From positions 1-5,024 of the forward strand of contig JAILZC010000098.1 of NCBI GenBank assembly GCA_023512665.1: a stretch of 5,024 bases of DNA, given 5' to 3'. The notes beneath the pieces are model-generated. The model saw only the letters and a list, made by a program, of their open reading frames with translations. It had not been told where the DNA came from and searched no databases. Position numbers and translations under genes: made by a program. Origin of the DNA: Candidatus Bipolaricaulota bacterium (lineage in GTDB: Bacteria; Bipolaricaulota; Bipolaricaulia; RBG-16-55-9; DRXL01). Each line of letters opens with the position of its first letter. The first letter of the stretch is position 1. Positions 1 to 5,024 of this stretch are shown here, piece by piece.

Positions 1-6
1 CTTCGG

Positions 7-40
7 GTCTCGTGGGCTCGGAGATGTGAAAAAGAGACTG
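7..40 (+). other. Nextera (Tn5) sequencing-adapter remnant, non-genomic
   Basis: Bases 7-21 are identical to the 15-base synthetic Nextera read-2 tag GTCTCGTGGGCTCGG. Bases 22-40 match the 19-base Tn5 mosaic end AGATGTGTATAAGAGACAG at 16 of 19 positions, with differences at 29, 31 and 39. Together 31 of 34 bases agree in the order and orientation used in the library adapter, which puts the first genuine insert base at about 41. Bases 1-6 could be the end of an index, but this cannot be shown. The tag is a man-made sequence, so a natural transposon end is an unlikely explanation. Confidence 0.92.
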
Positions 41-64
41 GCCTGCGGCGGCACGGTGTACGGT

Positions 65-114
65 CCAGGCGAAGCCTGGCCCCTCTCCGTGTCGGAGAGG
101 GGCCGGGGGAGAGG
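65..114. repeat. GC-rich palindromic element with competing hairpins (REP-like)
   Basis: Three alternative pairings share bases. (1) CCAGGC (65-70) pairs with GCCTGG (74-79) around a GAA loop. (2) Bases 75-88 pair with 94-107, a 14-bp stem with one G-U wobble around a GTGTC loop, whose core is CCCCTCTCC against GGAGAGGGG. (3) The same 5' arm CCTCTCC (82-88) can also pair with a second GGAGAGG at 108-114. No T-run follows, so it does not look like an intrinsic terminator. The plan of a palindrome followed by a G-rich half-copy resembles dispersed intergenic palindromic repeats seen in many bacterial genomes. Only one copy is visible here, so membership in a repeat family is inferred. Confidence 0.55.
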
Positions 115-175
115 TCCCTAATCCCGTTTAGTTTAGCCGGTTTGCTCACGGTGTGCAAGGGAGCGAGTGAGCCGC

Positions 176-181
176 TACAAT
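176..181 (+). promoter_or_regulatory. possible -10 element of the dcd promoter
   Basis: TACAAT differs from the consensus TATAAT at one position and lies 31 bases before the chosen dcd start, which would leave a leader of about 25 bases. The best -35 at 17-bp spacing is GTGCAA (153-158), matching the consensus at only 3 of 6 positions. No other gene precedes dcd in the window, so a promoter somewhere in this region is expected, but this particular site is weakly supported. Confidence 0.35.
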
Positions 182-201
182 GACATATCGAAACTCTTTT
201 C

Positions 202-207
202 AGGAGG
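202..207 (+). promoter_or_regulatory. ribosome binding site that fixes the dcd start
   Basis: A perfect AGGAGG Shine-Dalgarno sequence ends 5 bases before the ATG at 213. It supports that codon over the in-frame ATG at 180, which has no comparable purine-rich sequence upstream and would add 11 residues not typical of the family. Confidence 0.85.
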
Positions 208-212
208 CCCCC

Positions 213-791
213 ATGGTGAAGAACGACCGCTGGATCCGCGAGATGGCCGTCACACACAAGATGATCGAGCCCTTCGTAGAGAACCAGATGAGCAAGGGTG
301 TGATCTCCTATGGGCTGTCCAGCTACGGCTACGACATCCGCATCGCTGATGAATTTAAGATCTTCACGTCGGTCAACCCCGACCTCTTTGCCACGGGCCA
401 GCCGGTGATCGTTTACCCCAAGAATTTTAATGAGCACTCGTTCGTGGACTATCGTGGGGAGGTCTGTGTCATCCCGCCCAATTCGTTTGCGTTGGGGCGA
501 TCTGTGGAGTACTTCCGCATCCCAAGAGATATTATGGCGCTGTGTGTGGGGAAGAGCACCTATGCGCGCTGCGGGATTATAGTGAATATAACCCCTGCCG
601 AGCCCGAATGGGAGGGACAGCTCGTCATCGAGATCTCTAACACCTCCCCCCTGCCCGCCAAAATCTACGCCAACGAGGGCATCGCCCAAATGATCTTCTT
701 AGAAGCCCACGAAGTCTGCGAGGTCTCCTATGCCGACCGCAAAGGCAAGTACCAAAAACAGATCGGGATCGTCACTTCTAAGGTGCAGTAG
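213..791 (+). CDS. dcd: dCTP deaminase
   Basis: A 192-residue protein that deaminates dCTP to dUTP, the first step of one cytosolic route to dUMP and dTTP. It belongs to the trimeric dUTPase/Dcd fold. The active-site motif GKSTYAR (113-119) corresponds to GRSSLAR of E. coli Dcd, so S115 and R119 match S111 and R115. TPAEPEWEG (127-135) follows, and E140 in VIEISN matches the catalytic Glu138. The Y173/K179/Y180/Q181 tail resembles the nucleotide-covering C-terminus. Length is normal for the family. The stretch between R119 and E140 is two residues shorter than in E. coli, as in the SDRWIR...SYGxSSYGYD subtype of Dcd, whose N-terminal pattern is also seen here (residues 5-9 and 32-41). Sequence alone does not exclude the bifunctional deaminase/dUTPase activity known in some archaeal relatives. 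The start at 213 is chosen for its strong ribosome binding site. A 53-base gap with its own promoter separates it from yajC. Confidence 0.96.
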   Translation: MVKNDRWIREMAVTHKMIEPFVENQMSKGVISYGLSSYGYDIRIADEFKIFTSVNPDLFATGQPVIVYPKNFNEHSFVDYRGEVCVIPPNSFALGRSVEYFRIPRDIMALCVGKSTYARCGIIVNITPAEPEWEGQLVIEISNTSPLPAKIYANEGIAQMIFLEAHEVCEVSYADRKGKYQKQIGIVTSKVQ

Positions 792-808
792 CGGCGAGAT
801 GGGTAGTC

Positions 809-817
809 TGGTATAAT
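809..817 (+). promoter_or_regulatory. extended -10 promoter for yajC-secD-secF
   Basis: TGGTATAAT combines a perfect TATAAT (812-817) with the upstream TGn of an extended -10 promoter, inside the 53-base gap between dcd and yajC. Transcription would begin near 824, leaving a leader of about 20 bases. There is no convincing -35 hexamer at 16-18 bp spacing, which suits an extended -10 promoter because these depend less on it. It would let the Sec genes be expressed independently of dcd. A ribosome binding site AGGA (834-837) follows, 7 bases before the yajC ATG. Confidence 0.65.
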
Positions 818-844
818 AGCAGCAATCCGATATAGGATTTTCTT

Positions 845-1204
845 ATGAGTGTCTTCAACAAAGCAGAGAGTACTGCGTTGCCGAGCTCGCTCGGCCATGC
901 CCTGATCTGGGCCCAAGCCCAACAGCCCCCCACCGGCGAGAGCTGGATCACCTTGATCATCATGCTGGCGCTCATGATGGTCTTCTTCTATTTCTTTCTC
1001 GTGCGCCCGCAACGCAAACGCCAACAAGAACACCAGGCTCTTCTAGAGAGTCTGCGCCGCGGCGATGAGGTCGTCACCATCGGGGGGATCTATGGCAAGA
1101 TCGTCAAGATCGATAAAGATTACGTCACGCTCCAAGTCAACGACGAAGGAACGACTATGCGCGTGCTGAAAGAGAGCATCACGCAAAAGGAGAAGGCCGC
1201 ATGA
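845..1204 (+). CDS. yajC: Sec translocon accessory subunit YajC
   Basis: A 119-residue single-span membrane protein that associates with SecD and SecF at the SecYEG channel. In E. coli it is abundant and not essential. The transmembrane helix is at about residues 34-53 (rich in I, L, M and F). The diagnostic RPQRKRQQEH follows at 54-63 on the cytoplasmic side, then the small beta domain with GDEVVTIGGIYGKI (73-86), both typical of the family. The N-terminal 33 residues before the helix are poorly conserved and somewhat longer than in E. coli. They include an AQAQQPP stretch (23-29) reminiscent of the Ala/Gln/Pro-rich region in E. coli YajC. The ATG at 845 is supported by AGGA 7 bases upstream. 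The stop codon overlaps the secD start in an ATGA, so the two are probably translationally coupled. The identification is secure from both motifs and context. Confidence 0.95.
   Translation: MSVFNKAESTALPSSLGHALIWAQAQQPPTGESWITLIIMLALMMVFFYFFLVRPQRKRQQEHQALLESLRRGDEVVTIGGIYGKIVKIDKDYVTLQVNDEGTTMRVLKESITQKEKAA
1187..1192 (+). promoter_or_regulatory. ribosome binding site of secD, inside yajC
   Basis: AAGGAG lies 8 bases before the secD ATG at 1201 and within the last codons of yajC. Together with the 4-base ATGA overlap, it suggests that ribosomes finishing yajC feed directly into secD. Confidence 0.75.
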
Positions 1205-2595
1205 AACCCGAAGTGCTGATGAACTTGGGACGTCTGGTGATTGTCTTGGGGGCGATCGTCGCGTCGCTGTTGCTGATCTTCGCGCCGTGGCAGCCCCCCC
1301 AAGGGCGCCCCTGTACGATCCGCGAGATTCGGCTGGGATTGGATCTATGCGGCGGCGTCACCCTCACCCTGGAGGCCCAAATCCCCCCAGGGACATCCCC
1401 TGAAGACCGCCAAAAGATCATGGATATGTCTCTCAGCGTCTTGGAGACGCGCGTCAATGCGTTAGGGGTGACCGAGCCGATCATCACCCAAGCTGGAGAT
1501 ACTCGGATCGTGGTGCAGCTTCCCGGCACGACCGACCCCAAACAAGCTCGCCAGCTCGTAGGGAGCACGGCGCTCTTAGAGTTCCGCAAGGTCGTCAAGG
1601 AGGGCCCGCCCGATACGATCTTCACCGAAGAGCTCGACGAGGAAGTCCTGATGGGCTATGAGTGTGCTAAGCCCGATCTCAAGGCCAAGTGCCAAGCCTA
1701 CATCGTCAAGAAAGAGCCGCTGATGACCGGGGCGGTCCTCAGCAAGGCCCAGGTGCGCTTCAACCCCCAGCCGGGCAGTGGCCTCTCCCCAATCTTTATT
1801 GAGCTCACATTCAATGATGCTGGAGCTCATCAATGGCGCGATGTCATTATACAACTCAAGCCCGACGCGGATCGCATTGCGGTGGTGCTCGACCGCGTCG
1901 TCTACAGCGCCCCGACGATCCAGAAGAGTCTGTACGATACGGCGCGGCGTCAACCCAAGGTGGATCATTCCATGATCACGGGAAATTTCACTACCGATGA
2001 GGCGCGCTTGCTCGCGGCGATCCTCAGTGCCGGTGCCCTGCCCACGGAACTCAAGATCATCCAAGAGAGCATCGTGGGGCCGTCGCTGGGGCGGGATTCT
2101 ATCGAGAAGGGCATCACGGCAAGCTGGATCGCCGGGATCGTCGTCTTAGTCTTCATGGTGCTCTATTATCGTCTCAGTGGGTTCGTCGCGGTCTTTACCC
2201 AGCTGCTCAATATCTTAGTAGTCATCGGGATGTTGGCGGGCCTGAAAGCGACGCTCACCCTGCCGGGCATCGCCGGGTTGATTCTCTTGATCGGCGTTGG
2301 GGTGGACTCCAACGTCTTAATATTCGAGCGGATGCGCGAAGAGCTGCGCCTGGGCAAGGTCGCCCGCGCGGCTATTGACGCGGGGTATCATCGGGCGCTG
2401 ACGACGATCTGGGACTCGCACGTCACGACGCTCATCACGGCGCTCATTCTCTTTATTTTCGGGACCGGCCCGATCCGCGGGTTCGCCACAACGCTCAGCT
2501 TGGGCATCGTCATCAATCTGTTCACCGTCTTAATTGGGACGCGCTTGGTCTTCGAGTTCCTCAAGCTACGCAGGGTCGAACGACTCAGCATCTAG
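1201..2595 (+). CDS. secD: protein translocase subunit SecD
   Basis: A 464-residue inner-membrane protein that, with SecF, uses the proton motive force to pull preproteins through SecYEG after the ATP-driven SecA step. Helix TM1 is at about 11-29. It is followed by the extracytoplasmic P1 domain (30-300), opened by GLDLCGG (46-52), the GLDLxGG signature of SecD. VGPSLG (292-297) precedes five further helices (about 305-323, 326-346, 354-374, 405-422 and 428-450). LPGIAG (354-359) and VDSNVLIFER (368-377) form the conserved core. D369 aligns by motif with Asp340 of Thermus thermophilus SecDF and Asp519 of E. coli SecD, which are required for proton-coupled activity. FGTGPIRGFATTLS (420-433) is another family signature. 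At 464 residues it is a shorter SecD form, against about 615 in E. coli. Its four cysteines (C38, C50, C155, C164) all fall in P1. secF follows after 16 bases. Confidence 0.97.
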   Translation: MKPEVLMNLGRLVIVLGAIVASLLLIFAPWQPPQGRPCTIREIRLGLDLCGGVTLTLEAQIPPGTSPEDRQKIMDMSLSVLETRVNALGVTEPIITQAGDTRIVVQLPGTTDPKQARQLVGSTALLEFRKVVKEGPPDTIFTEELDEEVLMGYECAKPDLKAKCQAYIVKKEPLMTGAVLSKAQVRFNPQPGSGLSPIFIELTFNDAGAHQWRDVIIQLKPDADRIAVVLDRVVYSAPTIQKSLYDTARRQPKVDHSMITGNFTTDEARLLAAILSAGALPTELKIIQESIVGPSLGRDSIEKGITASWIAGIVVLVFMVLYYRLSGFVAVFTQLLNILVVIGMLAGLKATLTLPGIAGLILLIGVGVDSNVLIFERMREELRLGKVARAAIDAGYHRALTTIWDSHVTTLITALILFIFGTGPIRGFATTLSLGIVINLFTVLIGTRLVFEFLKLRRVERLSI

Positions 2596-2611
2596 GGAGA
2601 GAGAGATCTCT
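2594..2611 (+). promoter_or_regulatory. secF ribosome binding region: GA tract and palindrome
   Basis: AGGGAG (2594-2599) overlaps the secD stop codon and runs into five GA repeats (2597-2606). The last bases before the secF ATG form the perfect 10-base palindrome AGAGATCTCT (2602-2611). The best Shine-Dalgarno match sits about 12 bases from the ATG, which is long. GAGAG at 2601-2605 is better spaced but weaker. The region supports a start at 2612 rather than at an in-frame ATG within secD at 2534. Confidence 0.55.
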
Positions 2612-3577
2612 ATGAAAGACGCTAGAAGCGTTTCTGCACCGATAGCGCAAGCCGTGCGGTTCTTCTCGATCTTGCCTCAAGAGACCCATATTGACTTCAT
2701 GGGGAAGCGCTTTATTGGGTTGGGGGTTTCGGCCGTGCTGGTGCTCTTGGGGATTTTCGCGTTCGTGCAGATTTGGACGGGGAACGCTAAGATGGGGTTG
2801 GAGTTTACTGGGGGCACGGCCTTGGTGCTGGACTTCGAGCAAGCTGTCCCCATTGATCGAGCGCGAGTGCTGCTCGCACAGAATGGCTTCGGCGACGCGC
2901 AGATCCAAGACATCAGGGGCACCAATCAGCTCGCGATCCGCACCAAGCTCTCCGAGGAGGGCGAGCAGGTCGCGGCACGCCTTCAAGCCCTCTTTGAGCG
3001 ATCTTTTAGTGCCAGCAAGCCCCGCATTGTGAGCACGGAGTTCATCGGCCCCACGATCGGCAGAGAGCTGCGCGACAAAGCCATCTGGGCCGTGATCTTC
3101 TCCACGGTGGGCTTTTTGGTCTATATCGCGTTTCGGTTCGATTTCAAGTTCGGCGTTGCCGCGGCCATCGCGACGTTTCACGATGTCTTTGCGGTCTTAG
3201 GGCTGTCGTGGGCCTTGGGGATGGAGTTCACGCTGCTCATCATCACGGCGCTCTTGACCATCGCCGGGTATTCGCTGACAGACACGGTAGTCGTCTTCGA
3301 CCGCATTCGTGAGAACCTCAGGAAGCACCAGCGCGATCCCTTGCTCAAGATCATTAATGATGCCCTCAACCAAGTGCTCAGCCGGACGATTTTGACTTCA
3401 TTGACGACGTTGCTCGCTGTCTTAGTCTTATATTTTTTAGGCGGGCCGGTGCTGCGCGACTTCGCGTTGGTACTCATTATTGGCGTGGTTGTGGGCACCT
3501 ATTCTTCGATCTTTGTTGCCAGCCCGATCTTGCTGCTGTGGCGTCGCCGGGGGCTCACCGCGCAGGTCAAGCAGTAA
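2612..3577 (+). CDS. secF: protein translocase subunit SecF
   Basis: A 321-residue partner of SecD in the proton-driven SecDF complex of the inner membrane. The N-terminal IDFMGKRF (27-34) leads into TM1 (about 35-55). The periplasmic P4 domain begins with GLEFTGGT (62-69), the SecF counterpart of the SecD GLDLxGG signature. FIGPTIG (144-150) precedes five helices (about 158-173, 181-200, 204-220, 262-277 and 284-308). The proton-pathway residues are visible: D224 in GYSLTDTVVVFDRIREN (219-235) and R258 in LSRTILTSLTTL (256-267). By motif these align with Asp637 and Arg671 of Thermus SecDF. FHDV (189-192) is also conserved. Length is normal. The basic WRRRG end (310-314) fits a cytoplasmic C-terminus. 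Start 2612 leaves 16 bases after secD. A start at M30 (2699) would cut the conserved IDFMGKRF and is unlikely. Confidence 0.97.
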   Translation: MKDARSVSAPIAQAVRFFSILPQETHIDFMGKRFIGLGVSAVLVLLGIFAFVQIWTGNAKMGLEFTGGTALVLDFEQAVPIDRARVLLAQNGFGDAQIQDIRGTNQLAIRTKLSEEGEQVAARLQALFERSFSASKPRIVSTEFIGPTIGRELRDKAIWAVIFSTVGFLVYIAFRFDFKFGVAAAIATFHDVFAVLGLSWALGMEFTLLIITALLTIAGYSLTDTVVVFDRIRENLRKHQRDPLLKIINDALNQVLSRTILTSLTTLLAVLVLYFLGGPVLRDFALVLIIGVVVGTYSSIFVASPILLLWRRRGLTAQVKQ

Positions 3578-3583
3578 CGAGTC

Positions 3584-4498
3584 TCATGTTCGCTTAGGAA
3601 ATGCCCCGTAGCTCGTGATCAGGGCCACGGCGGTGAGGATGACCGCGGCAGCGAGAAGGGTTCGGATGGTGATCGTCTCGCCGGCGAGCGTCGCGCCGAG
3701 CAAGACCGCGACAACGGGGTTCACATACGCATAGGTCGAGACTAAGACCGGCGTCGTCACCCGCAGCAGCCAAATATAAGCCGTGAACCCGACCAGCGAC
3801 CCAAAGAGAATCAAGTATAGATACGCGAAGAACGATTGCGAAGAGATCGCGTCCAGACGAACAGCATCGTGCTCTCTCAAGACCAGCCCCGTAAGTATTA
3901 GCAATGCTCCCCCGGCGAGCATCTCCATCGCTGTTGCGAGTAGGGCGGATTCGGGGAGCCGCGCCCGGCGCGAATAGAGCGACCCGACAGCCCACGAAAG
4001 CGATGCCCCGATGAGCACCGTCGCGCCGGCGGTGTCAACACGGCCGCCAATCGAAAGTTCTCCAGGGCCGATCAGCAGAATGATCCCGACAAACCCCAGC
4101 AGCAGCCCCACCGCCACGCCGCCGCCCAGGCGCACGCCGCGCAGCCATTGCAGGAGCGCCATCCATAAGGGCACAGTCGCGATCATCAGTGCCGTCAGTC
4201 CCGAAGGGAACCCGCCCTTCTCGACCCAGACGACGCCCCCGTTCCCCCCTAAGAGCAAACACCCCCCGACGATGGTCGCGCTCACCCAATGGAACGGCTC
4301 CGGCTTGGGAACACCGCGCAGCCGCATCCACAGGTAGAGCAGCGCGCCAGCGATAAAAAAGCGCGTCCCGGCCATCAAGAATGGGGGAATCGTCTCGACG
4401 GCCCAGCGGATCGCTAAGTACGTCGAACCCCAGATGAGATAGATGGCCGCAAGTGCTGTGAGCACGCTCCAGGACGACGGTGTTTGTCTCTTACTCAT
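3584..4498 (-). CDS. EamA/DMT-family exporter, YedA-like
   Basis: A 304-residue polytopic membrane protein of the drug/metabolite transporter superfamily, probably an exporter of a small metabolite; the substrate cannot be read from sequence. Two EamA repeats lie at about 14-143 and 157-295, each with five predicted helices, giving the usual ten. IYLIWGSTYLAIRWAVE (19-35), PPFLMAGTRF (38-47) and YAYVNPVVAVLLG (256-268) followed by AGET (272-275) resemble E. coli YedA as I recall it. Other EamA proteins share parts of these motifs, so no symbol is given. Length is normal. The ATG at 4498 overlaps the end of ogt by 8 bases. An in-frame stop lies four codons upstream and no other start codon lies between. 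AAGGAG (4519-4514, - strand) is 15 bases away, rather far, so expression probably relies on coupling to ogt. The 3' end faces secF across only 6 bases. Confidence 0.92.
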   Translation of the reverse strand: MSKRQTPSSWSVLTALAAIYLIWGSTYLAIRWAVETIPPFLMAGTRFFIAGALLYLWMRLRGVPKPEPFHWVSATIVGGCLLLGGNGGVVWVEKGGFPSGLTALMIATVPLWMALLQWLRGVRLGGGVAVGLLLGFVGIILLIGPGELSIGGRVDTAGATVLIGASLSWAVGSLYSRRARLPESALLATAMEMLAGGALLILTGLVLREHDAVRLDAISSQSFFAYLYLILFGSLVGFTAYIWLLRVTTPVLVSTYAYVNPVVAVLLGATLAGETITIRTLLAAAVILTAVALITSYGAFPKRT

Positions 4499-5003
4499 CG
4501 CGTTGGCTCAAAGCTCCTTCGCGGGAGAGCAACGCTCGTTTGCGTGCGATGCCTCCGCCGTAGCCGCCCAGAGAGCCGTCTGCCCGGATGACGCGATGGC
4601 ACGGGACTACAACAGCGACGGGGTTGGTCGCGCACGCGCGAGCGACAGCGCGCGCGGCCTTGGGCTGCCCAATTGCTTTGGCGATCTCGCTATAGGAGCG
4701 CGTCTGGCCGTAGGGGATCTTTTGCAGCTCCCGCCAGACCCGCTGCTGGAACGCCGTCGCTCGGACATCGAGGGGCCGGGGAGGAGCAAGCTCGCGCCCA
4801 TCGAAATAATCTCGTAGAGCCTCGACCCAAGCCCTCAGATGGGCTTCGTCTCTCTGCAGCTGAGCGACAGGGTGGTCTTGTCTCAGGGTTTTTTCGAGGT
4901 GCTCTTTGGAATTGCCAAACTGTACGGCGCACAGGCCGCGCTCGGTCGCCCCGACGAGCAAGAGCCCTAACGGGCAGCGTATGATCGTATAAAAAATCTT
5001 CAT
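4491..5003 (-). CDS. ogt: methylated-DNA--[protein]-cysteine S-methyltransferase (Ogt)
   Basis: A 170-residue DNA-repair protein that removes alkyl groups from O6-alkylguanine (and O4-alkylthymine) by irreversible transfer to its own cysteine. An N-terminal ribonuclease-H-like domain covers about 1-80 and the conserved DNA-binding domain 84-163. PCHRV (134-138) carries the acceptor C135. Spacing from C135 matches human MGMT at each key residue: Y104 (human Tyr114), R118 (the Arg128 finger), N127 (Asn137), H136 (His146) and E162 (Glu172). PYGQTRSY (97-104) and NPKAARAV-like QPKAARAV (113-120) are family signatures. No Ada-type zinc-binding or AraC domain is present, and the length is that of a stand-alone Ogt. 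It appears to be the first gene of a two-gene unit with the exporter. No good ribosome binding site precedes the ATG at 5003, although only 21 upstream bases are visible. A different start further upstream cannot be fully excluded, but the MKIFYTIIRCPLG beginning looks typical. Confidence 0.95.
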   Translation of the reverse strand: MKIFYTIIRCPLGLLLVGATERGLCAVQFGNSKEHLEKTLRQDHPVAQLQRDEAHLRAWVEALRDYFDGRELAPPRPLDVRATAFQQRVWRELQKIPYGQTRSYSEIAKAIGQPKAARAVARACATNPVAVVVPCHRVIRADGSLGGYGGGIARKRALLSREGALSQRDE

Positions 5004-5009
5004 GGCTCT

Positions 5010-5015
5010 ATCTTA
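5010..5015 (-). promoter_or_regulatory. possible -10 element of a leaderless ogt transcript
   Basis: Read on the - strand, TAAGAT (5015-5010) fits the TAnnnT -10 pattern and sits 6 bases before the ogt ATG. Transcription would start at or next to the start codon, which agrees with the lack of a Shine-Dalgarno sequence. The -35 region lies beyond the window edge, so this is tentative. Confidence 0.3.
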
Positions 5016-5024
5016 AAGCAAGGC

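Noticed and set aside
22..40. A natural Tn5/IS50 end
   Set aside because: The mosaic end is preceded directly by the synthetic Nextera read-2 tag, which does not occur in natural Tn5.
75..107. Intrinsic terminator of an upstream gene
   Set aside because: The stem is strong but is followed by GGAGAGGTCCC, not a T-run, on the + strand; upstream of the stem on the - strand reading there is no T-run either.
144..172. Inverted repeat GCTCAC/GTGAGC as an operator for dcd
   Set aside because: Only 6 bp per arm with a 17-base gap; this is within what chance gives in GC-rich DNA, and no regulator is encoded nearby.
142..181. TTGCTC (142-147) as the -35 partner of TACAAT
   Set aside because: The spacer would be 28 bp, well outside the 16-18 bp range.
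180..212. Longer dcd start at the in-frame ATG at 180
   Set aside because: The perfect AGGAGG 5 bases before the ATG at 213, and the usual family N-terminus there, make 213 far better. The possible -10 element also overlaps base 180.
2534..2611. secF start at the ATG at 2534, inside the end of secD
   Set aside because: It would add 26 Ser-rich residues encoded by another frame of the conserved SecD end and has no family support; 2612 fits the spacing and family length.
3594..4337. Several long reading frames on both strands within the exporter gene, and similar ones within secD, secF and ogt
   Set aside because: They are alternative-frame readings of conserved, motif-bearing genes, are Arg-, Pro- or Ser-rich, and carry no recognisable motif.
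1..5024. Search for CRISPR arrays, tRNA/rRNA genes, insertion sequences, phage genes or defence and toxin systems
   Set aside because: None seen. The genes are contiguous housekeeping genes with intergenic gaps of 53 bases or less after dcd starts, leaving no space for an unrecognised system.

Overview
This 5,024-base window is an ordinary bacterial housekeeping stretch with tightly packed genes. By eye it is moderately GC-rich, with many GC-ending codons. Nothing in it identifies a species. The housekeeping yajC-secD-secF order and the bacterial-type ribosome binding sites point to a bacterium. The separate SecD and SecF proteins and the DMT exporter occur in many phyla. The first bases match a synthetic Nextera sequencing adapter, so the window probably begins at the raw end of a contig from a shotgun or metagenome assembly.

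Layout: bases 1-40 look like adapter sequence, not genome. Bases 41-212 are non-coding and hold a GC-rich palindrome with competing hairpins, then a possible promoter for dcd. On the + strand follow dcd (dCTP deaminase, 213-791), then yajC (845-1204), secD (1201-2595) and secF (2612-3577). A strong extended -10 promoter lies between dcd and yajC, so the Sec genes probably form their own transcription unit. On the - strand a two-gene unit, ogt (5003-4491) then an EamA/DMT-family exporter (4498-3584), runs towards secF and ends only 6 bases from it.

How the genes work together: YajC, SecD and SecF are the accessory membrane subunits of the Sec translocon. SecD and SecF use the proton gradient to pull preproteins across the membrane, and YajC associates with them. 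Their residues known to be essential in proton coupling are present. Dcd makes dUTP from dCTP for thymidylate synthesis and has no known link to Sec; adjacency is the only connection. Ogt repairs O6-alkylguanine by suicide transfer to a cysteine and is translated just before, and overlapping, a YedA-like exporter of unknown substrate.

I looked for an undescribed system and did not find one. The points worth a second look are the adapter remnant, the palindromic element upstream of dcd, a possible leaderless start for ogt, and the placement of all SecD cysteines in the extracytoplasmic domain.
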